A DNA stretch of 64,000 nucleotides, from contig NC_084590.1 in the NCBI RefSeq assembly GCF_033807715.1, positions 35,119,505 through 35,183,504 on the forward strand, in the 5' to 3' direction. Source of the DNA: Cololabis saira. Its lineage: Eukaryota > Chordata > Actinopteri > Beloniformes > Belonidae. Position numbers and translations under genes: made by a program. Below are positions 1 through 11,677 of the stretch, one piece after another. Below the pieces are notes generated by a model that had not been told where the DNA came from, made no database searches, and was given only the letters and a program-made list of their open reading frames with translations. Every line of letters begins with the position of its first letter. Within the stretch, counting starts at the first letter, position 1.

Positions 1-1617
1 ATTGGCAAAATGTGTGTGTAGGGCGAGGCGTGTCTCTTTCAAAGGATGTTTGGTCAAACCTGCATGTATTCTGTTAAAAGCAGCACGAAGGACTTTTATT
101 CACATTAAAACTTCAGGTTTAACTTTGCCTGAAAGAATAGTGGCTTAGTTTAATGAAGCGTCGTCTCTGTGCAGCCATCTTTCATGCCTGCTATTAGTAA
201 AAACCAGACCAGAGAAGTTCCAGCCCCCGTCCTGGTGGGACAACTGCACATTGCTTACGGTACTATGTCATCTATCAACAACGATGAAACTAGCTGACAG
301 AGCTACAGTGAACATCATGGCAGAAGCGACTGATCAAGAAAGTGATGACAGAATCGATAAAGACGTTGTATTTGAGAAACCCTTTTGTGCTGCTTTGTGC
401 TGCAAATGTGAGGGGAAAAAGATAAATAGGGGCTGATGTAATAATTGTTTGAAAACATGTTATTTGAGATCAATCGCCCGTAGATGAAACCATAGGAGCT
501 AACGACAGTAAAAGGATTCAAGAGGTTGCACGAGATTTTACATGAGATATGCGTTTAAAACCAGATTAAATGCCCTTAACCCTCAGCTATACCTACAACG
601 GAGTGAGTGGCCCACTTTGTTCATTTTCACCTTGTTGTCATAGCAACAGTGCAGCCGGAGACAGCTTTATCATATGTTGCATGATGAGGATGCTAATGTG
701 TGGAGAAGCGGCGACGCGCCGGTGGTTCCGGGGCCGGAGCGGTGCATACGTGACCCGCCGTCTGTGCACCTCGTTGCTGAGAGGCACTGTTTGTTTTCTC
801 AGCGTCTGTCTCTGGGCTGCAGTGCCAGGCTGCTCACCACACAACAACAATAGTGTTTGGAGCAGGAGTCCCGAGAGAAGCCTCCTGTCTTCCTGTCTTG
901 TGAACAGAACTTCCTGTCTGGACGGAGGGAGGGGTGGACCATTTATTTATTTCCAGCTCTGTTTGAAAAGAAGAGGGGGGAAACTCTCCTTATGCAACGG
1001 GTTCATTAGGATCTGTAATTGTTATTAGCATGCATTTGATGTTGAGGTTAGCACACAGGAATACGCATGTCGGAGAGCGTAACAATGGGCAAAGGGGTAC
1101 TTCAAATGATAATGATTATTATTACTGCGGCGAGGATGTCGGAGAGGTTGTGAATCAACCCCATGCTGATGGCTTTCCGCTCAAGTGTCTGGCTTCTCCA
1201 GCAATTTGCCCGTCGAGCGACCACTGTGAAGCATGTCGTCTTTGATGGTTAATTTCCTTTTACAAATGTAGTGCACACTGAAGTTGAAATTTTAGATGTT
1301 GGCACAAGAGCATGGCCTGACCCGTCCTTGCTATACACGCTTGGCAACGCACCAAATTCAAATGCATGCAAAGCAAAAATGCCCATAGTTTGAAAGACGG
1401 GAGCGTCACATCACCTTCACACATCCAAGTGGTTTGCCTAGTTGGTCTTGGTTGCTTATGGTTCTAATGCAACTAAAGTTTCTTTATACTTGTGTCTTTC
1501 TCAAACATTTAGGCTACAGTTTAGAAGGTAGAAGTGCAAAATCAGTACTTACGGTAATACTAGTGTAACCTGTTTGTGGAAAATGATGGAATACAACGAA
1601 TTTCACCCAGTTACATG
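1..1617 (+). other. Presumed tsr1 intron or upstream sequence, no exon recognised
   Basis: No TSR1 N-terminal motif was recognised on the + strand here, so the stretch is taken as intron. A GC- and CpG-rich patch lies at about 700-780. A 152-codon open frame at 570-1028 covers it but has no recognisable domain. A short exon of tsr1 or of an unrelated gene cannot be excluded. Confidence 0.4.
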
Positions 1618-2334
1618 TAGTGGGCGACCGATAATCGGCCGTGGCCGATTATCGAATTCGATATTCATAATTTTCATTAATAATCGGTATTGGCCCCCCC
1701 CAATAAAAAATCGAAAATAAATCATTTCGATTTTTTTTTTTTTTTTAAAGAAAAATTAAGAAATTTACTGAAATACTGCATTTTCTTTTTGTATTAAGAA
1801 TGTTCAACATGCTCAAACTTAAGTAAACTTAAGTAAATATTTGCACTTAAAAAAACAACCTGTGTAGCCATTTTCACAACCTGTACTGTTTGGTTGTTTG
1901 TCATGTGTACTAGTTAGCTTACTGTTACTACCTCCAAGTAGGCACTTGCTGTGGTTTGGGTCTGGGAATTGGGAGTATTGTGCCTGACTGTTCTAAAATT
2001 GAGGCTGTTATTCCTCTTAATTTGTTATTTTTGAAAGAGGAAATTCACTTAATTTTATTTTTAATAACTGAAATGCTGCTTGTTTTGTTTGATGTTCCAT
2101 AATTTGCACTATTGATGTGTGAGCCGTGCAAAGTGAATATTGCTGTCCTTCCTAGTTAAAGCAATAAATTGCTCACCATTCATTTAAATGAATTCTTGTA
2201 TTGAAATTTGTTTTCTCCCAAAAAGTTAAAAAAGGGTAATAATCGTATCGGCTGATATCGGCTATCGGTCTTTTTGATTTCCCCCTAATCGGTGATCGAA
2301 ATAATCGAAAAAAAGGCTGATCGGTCGGACACTA
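1618..2334. mobile_element. hAT-type non-autonomous DNA transposon, 717 bp
   Basis: The ends are inverted repeats: TAGTGGGCGACCGAT on the left and, read from the right, TAGTGTCCGACCGAT. Further GATCGG/ATCGGC-type similarity extends inward. The flanking octamers GTTACATG (1610-1617) and GTTGCATG (2335-2342) match at 7 of 8 positions, the 8-bp target duplication expected of hAT elements. There is no transposase frame inside. It sits in a tsr1 intron and ends 156 bp before the first visible exon. Confidence 0.85.
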
Positions 2335-2490
2335 GTTGCATGATAGTACTCCATACAGTATCTCTCAGCATGCCAGAGAATATTTGTGGATTCTGTGAAA
2401 CTAAGTGCCATCCCGTTACTTTTGAGGTCAGATTTGCTTTAGTCCTTCAATTAGCATGACCCAGGCCTGTCCCGTGTCCTCCCTGCTTAG

Positions 2491-4647
2491 GAGCTCGGTT
2501 CTGGCTGTGCTTCAGAAGGGGAAGAAGATGAGGAGGAGGAGGAAGAGGAGGTGTGCTCTACAGAGAGAGTTGGAGCTGATCAGCGGTATGACGAACACAT
2601 GGATGAAGCAGCAGAGGAAGAAGGCCTGAAACGCTACCGAGAGGCCCGGTCCCACGAGATGTTTCCTGACGAAGTGGATACACCCCTTGACACTCCCGCG
2701 AGAATGCGGTCGGTGCTCTTTCATGTTGAGTGTGCGATGCATTTTCAAATGAGCTCATGCTGAAAGAGATCATTCCTTTGGCTGTGTTGTACTCCCAGGT
2801 TCCAGCGGTACAGGGGCCTAAAAAGTTTCCGCTCGTCCCCCTGGGACCCCATGGAGAACTTGCCTCTTGACTATTCACGCATCTTCCAGTTCCAGAGCTT
2901 TGAGCGCACTCGCCGCCGCATTTTGGCTGAAGCTGCAGCCGAGGAAGAGGGAGCCATGGTAAAAACAAAGAAGTAGTTGCCTTGAAGTTCTCAACTATTT
3001 GAATTGTGGCTTCTATCTAATGTTACCAATCTTATTTCAGGATGGCTGGTATGTCACGCTGCATGTCATCGATGTTCCCTCCTCTGTGATGGAGAGCGTC
3101 CAGTCTGGCAAACCTCTGGTGTTGACGTCCCTCCTGCCTCATGAGCAGAAGGTAATGCCATCCAAAGGCCTCTGTTTTAATTCACACACTTTTCACGGTG
3201 CTTTTTCCAGACTTTTCCTGGTCTCGTTATTTTCTTTCCGTCTGTGTGCAGATGTCAGTCATGCACGTGTTGGTGCGGAGACACCCCAGCAACACCGAGC
3301 CAATCAAATCTAAAGAGGAGCTCGTGTTCCACTGTGGATTTCGGAGATTCCGCGCCTCCCCTATATTCTCCCAGCACACATCAGGTAGAAAATCTGTTCA
3401 GGCAAATACAGTCGGAAGCGCAACCCTATTTCCACCCTAATCTACCTTTAAATCAAACACTGATTTTAAAAATCACCCAAATCAATGCAGCTGAGAGGAC
3501 CAAAGAGCTATAAATTACTCCCCTTCCACAAAGTGAGGAGTCCCTCACACCAACGCCCATGTGTTTGATCAAAGCCTGTGCAAGGAACAGATCCGATAAA
3601 GGCACTAAAATAAACTGTAATTGCTTTTGCATCCAGTGTGAAGCCTCTCACAAATTTGGAGTTAAAACTTCATTCAATTTAGGGTATGACTCCAAATCTG
3701 CATGCGCAGCCACTTATTTGTTGATGGGCTGCAGGAATTGTGTCAAAGATCTATCACTTAGGACAGTGAGCTCTGTTTTTCAGCTGACAAGCATAAGATG
3801 GAGCGCTTCCTCAAGCCAGATGTCCCCGCTGTGGTTTCGGTGTACGCACCCATCACCTTTCCCCCGGCAGGAGTCCTGCTCTTCAAACAAAGGGATGACG
3901 GTGAGACGACAAGTCCCGCTTGTACTCGAACATAAGTAGATTCTGTTATTGGATTGGCTGCCTTCAGTTTCAACTTTTGACCGTCTGTCCCGTCGTTTGG
4001 TTTGTTGTATTTGATTATCCACTTAAAACGGGTTCAGCAGTGGCCTTTGAATTGTCGTCCTCCCTGCGTGTTTGCAGGCGTGCAGGACCTGGTGGCTACG
4101 GGCAGCCTGCTCAGTTGCGACCCCCAGCGTGTTGTGCTGAAGAGGATCGTACTGAGCGGACATCCGTTCAAAATCAACAAGCGCTCAGCCGTTGTCCGTT
4201 ACATGTTCTTCAACAGGGGTAAGAGGATGTCTTCATGCTTTGATATGACTGCAGAATAGCGTCCGGCTTCTGTATAAGTTTAATGCTCGCTGTGTGTTGC
4301 TTTGACAGATGACATCATGTGGTTCAAACCAGTGGAGCTGCGGACCAAATGGGGTCGAAGGGGGCACATTAAGGAGGCTCTAGGTGAGATCATTTCCAAA
4401 CTCGCTACGGCTTTAATTGATGCCCGTCATCTCCTGCAAGTTCTCATGTTCTCTGTTACGTTTTTCAGGAACACACGGTCACATGAAGTGCGTCTTCGAT
4501 AATCAGATGCGCTCCCAAGACACTGTCCTGATGAATTTGTACAAAAGGGTGTATCCTCATTGGACATTTGATCCCTACGTACCGGCACCGTTACCTTGGT
4601 TCAAGAGCGAAGTTACAGTGGACATGCATGACTTGGACATGGAATAG
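2491..4647 (+). CDS. tsr1: Pre-rRNA-processing protein TSR1, C-terminal half (8 exons, 5' end outside window)
   Basis: TSR1 is a GTPase-like, catalytically inactive relative of BMS1 that binds pre-40S particles in late small-subunit maturation. Exons read as 2491-2708, 2799-2958, 3041-3151, 3252-3384, 3784-3900, 4078-4218, 4309-4383 and 4469-4647. They total 1134 nt, giving 377 residues and a TAG stop, and the phases agree at every junction. The product starts with an acidic Glu/Asp run, then [10 protein letters not shown], then the conserved BMS1/TSR1 C-terminal block with [63 protein letters not shown] and [13 protein letters not shown], as in vertebrate TSR1. Family proteins are about 800 residues, so roughly the first 425 are encoded upstream of the window. 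The 2708 donor (GTCGGT) is weak; the other donors are ordinary. Identity is sure; the first acceptor (2489-2490) is the least certain boundary. Confidence 0.96.
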
Positions 4648-4709
4648 AGGATAGGTATTAATATAAACATCAGCAAATGACACTTTAAAAAAAAGTGCAT
4701 TATGTGTTT

Positions 4710-4715
4710 AATAAA
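4710..4715 (+). promoter_or_regulatory. Polyadenylation signal of tsr1
   Basis: A canonical AATAAA lies 63 bases after the tsr1 stop codon. It implies a very short 3' UTR, with cleavage expected around 4725-4745. No stronger signal is seen immediately downstream. Confidence 0.6.
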
Positions 4716-4719
4716 ACAA

Positions 4720-7700
4720 TTTTCATGCATTTTTCTCTTCAATTGTTGTTCTTCACACTGGTTTGCTTTGAAGCTCTTTAACTTGTTGCTACTTGATTTG
4801 GCCACTAGATGGCGGCCATGAATCAGTATTAATAGCACTTCCTCACCATTTCAGCAGTTCACCTTCACTTTAGAAGAGTAAAGAAAAACAAATGACTGCG
4901 ACTACTGAACAAATAGCTGGGTGTGTTAAACATTTGATGATTAAACAAATCCAACGATTGTTTCCACAACAACTTGTAATAATTCTAACTTTCATTCATG
5001 TATCAAGATCATTACGATGGGAACTCTTTGAAGTCACGCATGTGTGGCGAAATGCCTGCGGCTGCATTAGGCTGCAGGAATGAGGACATGGTAATTATTT
5101 AGATGATGCGATATTCAAGGATGTGTAATCACGGAAAAAGAACTCCCAAGTTGTACTTTTGAGCTCAATTTTTGTCAGCAATCTCAATTAATTACTTTAA
5201 AAATTTGGACAAATGGCAGCTGTCAGGTTAATTTATTTATCTTTTATCACAAGCATGCTTCAGTAGACTTGACTGGAAAAATAAGAGGCTTTCACAATGT
5301 AATACTAATCTAGGAATAGTTATTTCAAAACACACTGCAGCAACGTTAAATCAGTTAGCAGGCTAGAGAACATATAAAAACTGTAAGTGTTTGTTTCGTA
5401 AACACATGCTCAGAGTCTGCCATGACTCCTTATCTATTGAAATGCGTATGATCCCCTAGAAGCACAATCCGTTGCTTCCTATATTAGCAGTCTTAAACAC
5501 ACACGCACAGCTCTGTCACTCTTTGTGGTTGTCCTGTACTGACCTTCAACTCAAACACTCGGATCGTGATCTTTCTGCTGTTATGATCCACAAGCCGAGA
5601 TGCTTCCCAGTTCTGCATCCTTCCCTTCCCTTGCCTCATACTCTTGCTTGGGAAAACAGAGATTTATGACATGTAATATTTATCATAAAAAATGTTAAGC
5701 CTTTGCATGCTTGCAGCAACATGATTCATCCCTGGAGTGAAGCGGGACTGCACCACAGAGGCATGCCAGTATGTCTGGGAAAGCAGAAGGTGAAGACTTT
5801 GGGATGGAGAAACGAACATGATCCAAAAAAAAAATGGAGGGGAGCTGAAGTTCACTCTGGGCTTTTTGTAAAAATGCGATTACACTGGAAAAAAGGGGAA
5901 GAATAAGAAAAAAGAATAGAAATGAGAAAGACAAATGTCTCCATCGCCCATAGGGGGTGCAAGCTGGGAGCTCGGGGCAGTTTTGCAGTAACGCTCAATT
6001 TATTTCCTACTTTGCTAGTTTTTCATGTATTAAAGCGAAGCCGCAATAACTAATGTGTTGGACACATCTTGTTAAGATGTGGTAGGAAAGGGACAAGTTC
6101 AGTGCCCCAATGATTGAGAACACTCTTACAGTAACACTAACATGGTGGAGGTCAAGTTAGATGTGAGCTATACATTTTTTCCCCCCTCTTGACACTATTA
6201 ATTTGAAACAGATAAACATTTGACTTCTTGGGGGACGAAAAGCAACATGATGGGACCGAATACCGCCCATAAGTGAAGTGTGTGTTTGGCACATGTTATC
6301 ATCTATGCTGGTGACTTAGTGCTGTTTGGACCAGTGTGCTTCATTGCCACCGCACTTCCTTGGCTCTCCTTGAAGATATTATGGGTGAGAAATTTTTTCC
6401 GTTGGATGTGGATGAAGAAACGGAAGGAAAAAAAAGGGCAGGGAGGGAGTGAGAGATAAGGGAAGAGCACGTTGATGTTCAGCGTGAATAAAACCAGAAG
6501 TGGAGGGATGATGGAGTCAGAGGAATGCATGAAGAAGAGAGGGATGCATCGAATTGGGAAGTAAAAATAAAACGCTAATGGGTAAGAGAAGAGCGGAGAG
6601 TGAAATGGAAGAGTGTGAGAGTTGGAGGCAGTGTGGGCGAGGGAGTAGGAGAGTGAGAGTGGCTGGCGTTTATGGATTGCAGATGTGGCGCATTGGGGTT
6701 TTGGCAGGGGCCGTGTGTGCCTGAATCCTGCACCGGCTGGGTGGCACCGGGGTGAGAGGGAGGTCACTGCACCGCAGCACACAGCCCATAAAACCCTGAG
6801 TGGTGGGGGAGAAAGAGAGAGAGAGAGAGAATAGACCTCTTAACCCAACACCGCAGGACAGAAGGAGTGAGCAGATAACACTTTGGGTTTGATCGCACAA
6901 ACAGATTTAAACTTCCCCTGAGTTGAGTCAGGCCAACAGTAATGTCGCTTTAACGCAGAACACGGAGCGCACCACTTACGAGCTGACGTTCACCTACTTT
7001 TGTCTTCCCTGGATGGTGGAACAGTGTTACTGGAGCAAACCATAGGAAAAAAAAATAGCTTTATGTCATGTACAGTATCCCAAGCATGAATACAACCACG
7101 GCAGCAGTTCACCACGAGTATTAGGATGTTGACATAGTTAAGAGTGGGGCTCACATCTGTGCACAAATGGGTTCAAATACCTGCTGTGTTTATCTGCACA
7201 AACAAGAGAAAATGTCTAGGAAAATCCTGAACCCTTAACCTCCACTGGCAACGTCTGGTTCCAGGTGTCATGTCAGAAGGAAGCTGCACCACAAATCAAT
7301 ACGAGACATTTTTTAGATTCACCATCCAAGGAAATATTTTCCGTCTCCTCCAAGATGACAACAAGCAGAAGGACTCTCCCAGCGAGCACGAGGGGTTTCA
7401 CGGTCACTTAAGCTTATCAAAATATCAAATTAGGGAAAGGTTTGCTCTGTTCGTCCAGTAGGGTTTCAGAAATGTGTAAAGTCAATGTCCAGGCTCATTA
7501 AAGCTCTGGTTCATCTGGCACAGCAGTGCAGTAGGTCATCTTTACATGACCTACTGTACATTTAGAGCCGTGTACACAATCGCTCTTTTCCCAGAGAAAA
7601 GCGCTTCCCTCTTAAGTAGAGTTTACAATATTTTCATCCTCGGGGTTAAATTGTGAGTGTAGGGAATGCAGTATTAAACATCTGCCACGGTGCGTTCAAA

Positions 7701-8766
7701 GTGAAAAAAAACTGCTGCAGTGTTGTGAAATCAACTGACACATTGGCACAAAATAGGGAGGCATAAATCTCTAATGGACTGCTGGCTAAAGCGATGAGAA
7801 GCAGCATGAAGCAAAAGTGAATAAACGCTGAGTTGGTTGCGTAACATTGAACAACAAAGCACGGGGCTTTCAGAACAAGGTGCATCAGTAAATCTTGTAA
7901 TTATTCACTTTTACAAATCTGTCAATATACAAGGAGGATACCTTTCGAAAAAGTGCAGCCCAGAACACGTGTGAAACGCAGGAGAAACAGTCTTCACCTG
8001 TCTTATAAAACGTGGCCAGTGATTCAGTGTCAGAGAGGAATTGAACGTTCTAAGAGTGAGTAAAACTAAAATGGAAGGTCACTGTTTTTAAAAGAATTGA
8101 TCGTGGCCTGTTTTGTGTATTAAAATTGCAGGACAATGCTCCACGTGTATGTAAGATAGGAATAAAAAGTACTATTGCTATTAAAGAAAAAGAGACACCA
8201 AGCACCGAATACTTGATCAGTGTGTTTGAAACTTTGCTGCCTTAAAAATCCTCTAAGGGACGTCTCATGAGCTCTCCTGTTTATGTAGGTGCCTGACAAT
8301 ACTTGCACATGAGGTCAGCTCTGTTTTTCTCTTTCCTTTGTGATATCCTTCCTTGCCTCTGTTGTTCCCCCTTTTCTCCCTCTTACCCTGGTCCTGACTC
8401 CCTGGTTCCTGGGTCTTAGCCAAGGCCTGCGTCCCTGGAGGAGCCACAGAGGAGTTGGAGAGAGGGCAGCAAGGGGGTGCGGAAACTGACTCCAAAACCA
8501 CAGCTGCATCAACTCCTCTCCTCTCCTCTCCTCTCCTCCGTTTCCAGTGGGCGTGAGTGTGTGAGTCGTAGGTGCAGTGCGTGTGAGTGGCGCGGAGTTT
8601 AATTTGGTTTCATGTATCTTTGGGGATTTTTCATCTTCTCCTCTTTTTTTCTGTGCTTGATCAGGTAAGCGTACTTGTGGTTGTCTTTGTTGTATCGGTC
8701 TAATTAGTGGCCTCTGCCATCTCTGCTCCATCCATCCGACATGGAGTCATGATAGTCCCGTCAGAC
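4720..8766. other. Intergenic region downstream of tsr1
   Basis: No coding gene is supported. The stretch holds AT-rich unique-looking sequence, purine-rich runs (a (GA)n tract near 6808-6830) and a short TCCTC pentanucleotide repeat at about 8513-8538. A good splice-donor match (CAG|GTAAGC) occurs at 8664-8670 after a T-rich stretch, but no exon could be tied to it. Confidence 0.5.
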
Positions 8767-9385
8767 TAGGGCTGGGCGATATGGACCAAAAGTCATATCT
8801 CGATATTTTCTAGCTGAATGTTGATACTCAATATATATCGATATTTTTTCTGTGCCATAATCGTGGTTTCCCCCAAAGCATTATAGCATCTCTGTTAGTT
8901 TCATTTTTTTCTGAGGCAAACCCTTAAAAAAACAGTTTTAATACAAAGCCTCGTGCCAAATGTCACACAGGTACATTTATTAACAGAGGTCTGCACAATA
9001 TCAAAATGTATAAAACAAATGAAATAAAAATAAACTGCCTGCATATATAGAATAAAAAGGCTTCTTGAATAAAATAAAACAAATATCCCTTTCCTGCATA
9101 ACAATTAAATTAAAATACACTGTGCAATTAATACAATGTAGACAGTAACAGGCAGACTTTTTCACTGAGGTTGACAGTTGTGCAAATAACAAAACATTTG
9201 TGCAAATCTCAAATAAAACATTCAAGTCAATTTGTTACAAAATAAGCTATATCAAAATCATTAAAAAAAAAATGTAAAAAAAAAGATTTTTTTTTTAAAT
9301 CGATATAAACGATATTGTCTCGTACCATATCGTGTTTGAAAATATATCGATATATATTCAAATCTCGATATATCGCCCAGCCCTA
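8767..9385. mobile_element. hAT-type MITE, 619 bp (TAGGGCTGGGCGATAT ends)
   Basis: The left end TAGGGCTGGGCGATAT is matched in inverse by ATATCGCCCAGCCCTA at the right end, a terminal sequence common in fish genomes. The flanks CGTCAGAC (8759-8766) and TGTCAGAC (9386-9393) agree at 7 of 8 positions, an 8-bp target duplication. The interior is AT-rich and has no coding capacity. Confidence 0.88.
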
Positions 9386-9596
9386 TGTCAGACAGTGGCG
9401 TTTTCATGGATGAAATTGTGTAGGTGAGCAGGTAAGACAGGATAATATTTCTTTTGCTACACGAACAAACAAGGCTGTTGCATTCATGAACAATAAACTT
9501 CATGTTCACAACTTATTGGGAGTTTGGGCAGGTGTCACCGCAGTCTGTCCCTTTGACACATATAACCGTGTCCAGTGTCCCCCTTGTTTATTTCTG

Positions 9597-10385
9597 TTTC
9601 AAATCTTTTTTATTATTTTTCACAAAGAATATAAAAATACAATGTTACATTGAGAATGTATATCCTGACCAAAAACAACAACAAAAAAAAATAAAAAATA
9701 AAAAAAAACCCCACTGAAGGTCTTGCTGGTGCAGGTCCAGGTAGTATCAAAATAGTTGTCTTACAAAACATATACAGAAAAAATAAAAATAAAAGGAAAT
9801 CTTGCAATCCTGAGGTAGTACATTGAGCCCACCAGCCCACCCCCCCACCCAAACCCCTAAAAATGTTAATTAAAAAGGCACACAAGGAGGGAAACAAAAT
9901 TGGCAGGCATATTAATATCTAAGCTTTGAGCTTATCAAATGTCAAGAGTCCACCGTGTTCACTCTCTCATCGTAAAATCTATATTGTATGAGAATCATGA
10001 AAATAAGTTAAAAAGGGTTGCCAGGTCTTATAAAATTTATCCTCCGAGCCTCTAATTGAAAATCTTATTTTCTCTAGAGTAAAACAGTGCATAATGTCTC
10101 GTAGCCACTGAGTGTGTGTGGGTGAGGCCGCCCCCTTCCATCTAAGCAGAATGGCCCGCCTGGCCAGGAGCAAGGAGAAAGAGACCATATGACGCTCAGT
10201 AGAAGTCATCCGGGGGTCATCATCACTAGAAGGACCGAACAAAGCAGTCATAGGATTTGGAACCAGTTTACGCTTCCGAATTTTCGAGAGAGTGTGGAAA
10301 ACTTCATTCCAAAAACCCCCTGTTTATTTCTAAAGAGCAGCTTGAGAAAGACTGTTGCAGATTTAGAAAGTTTTCCAGCAAGTTT
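9597..10385 (-). mobile_element. L1-type LINE, ORF2 C-terminus and 3' UTR (5'-truncated, decayed)
   Basis: Read on the minus strand, about 10310 to 9979 encodes WNEVFHTLSKIRKRKL followed by a stretch including FSLLLARRAILLRWK and LEKIRFSIRG. This is the characteristic C-terminal tail of fish L1 ORF2 proteins, which lies after the reverse transcriptase. Below 9979 comes an AT-rich 3' UTR that ends in A-rich runs on the minus strand. A stop just upstream of WNEV shows decay, and the reverse-transcriptase domain itself is absent. Confidence 0.75.
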
Positions 10386-10636
10386 AAAAGTGTAGTTTGG
10401 GGTGTAAGGATCCTAAGCTCAAACACATGCAGTCTTTGAGGCAGGTATTCGTGTCCTTGGAGCAAACTTCAGAGGTGTGGTTTAGACTTAAACATGGGGA
10501 CAGTTCTTAAATGGTCTATGCGAGTTTGGGTCAGATTAAATGTTTTGTGACGTGGGACACAAACGCTTTTTGTTTTGCGGGCAGGTGGGGCGGGTGTTGA
10601 TGTCGTCGCTGGTCCCAGCAGTGGCGTTGAGACCTG

Positions 10637-11677
10637 GGGCCTCATGTACAAAGACTTGCGTGTATTTCCCACTGAAACATGGCGTACGCTTAAATCCAGA
10701 AAACGTCCTACGCACAAAAAAATCCAGATGTATGAAACTGTGCGTAGGCATGAATCCAAGCACATTTCCTTTGTACATCCCAATCAACGTGGAATTGAGC
10801 GCACATGTAGGAGTACCAGACTCCTCCCTGTCCACGCCTCCATTTAAATATGCAAATGTATTTAAATAGGCCCCCGAGGGCCGGTTTCCCTGTTTAATTG
10901 CACCATGATACAAGGAGCTGTGTCATCAACAGAACTATCCAGACTTTGATGACAAGCTGGTGACGATCATTAATTAGAATCAGGTGTGTTAAAGCAGTGG
11001 AACATCTAAAACATGCAGGACACCGGTCCTTCTGGGATTCAGTTTGACACCTGTGACATATTTTTTTATTTTTTTTTAATATTCTTTATTTCATTCAAAA
11101 AAATAAAATAATTAAATACCAATACAAATGTTCTTAACTCGTGAATGAAAAGCAAGCAGAAAGAAGAAGAATCTTATCTGATCTGCCCCTTTTTCCAAGA
11201 AATAACTTCACAAATAACATAAATTAATCGTATAATCTGTACATTAATGGAATGAAAATGCTTCCTGTTAACGTACACATATTCATCCAGTGATGGTGCT
11301 TTTATAGCAATGTGTGTGCAGTCGATAGCTCCGATTACATTAGGAAAACCTGCTAAATATTATTTCTCTTCTTACTGCGCCATTTGCGATATCTTCTAAC
11401 ACTGCCAAAGCTGCCATTGTTGTTAACGGTATTTCTGCACCACTTTGCTTTTATATTCACTCGTGTAATTGCAGACAGTTGAATGTGTTAATTGTTCATC
11501 AGTGTGTCTCTGATGTGCACATCACTCTGAGGGCTAATTGTTTTCACATTATTAACAGTTTCTCAGCGTCACCACTAAATTTCCACGGTCATTTCACTCT
11601 TGATTCATCTGAACGTTTGCGTGGAAAAGGGCGTACGCCACTATTTTGTGCGTACGCACCCTTTATACATGAGGCCC
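10637..11677 (-). mobile_element. PIF/Harbinger-derived element, about 1.04 kb, with a transposase fragment
   Basis: The termini GGGCCTCATGTACAAAG and its near-inverse at the right end flank the element, with CTG on both sides (10634-10636 and 11678-11680) as a 3-bp target duplication. Weaker inverted similarity (GGCGTACGC, AAACG) continues about 65 bp inward. On the minus strand, 11350 to about 11215 reads [20 protein letters not shown] and then [13 protein letters not shown]. That is the first catalytic-aspartate region of Harbinger/HARBI1 transposases. The rest of the transposase is missing, so this copy is non-autonomous. Confidence 0.82.
10872..11055 (+). mobile_element. hAT-like MITE copy, left end truncated, inside the Harbinger element
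   Basis: From the GAGGGCCGGT segment to the terminal GACACCTGTG, this matches the complete MITE at 14228-14452 almost base for base. It lacks the first part of the left inverted repeat. It shows a third level of nesting: MITE in Harbinger in LINE. Confidence 0.8.

Noticed and set aside
570..1028. 152-codon frame in a GC-rich patch
   Set aside because: No recognisable domain, no TSR1 similarity and a competing frame on the other strand. It is not annotated as a gene.
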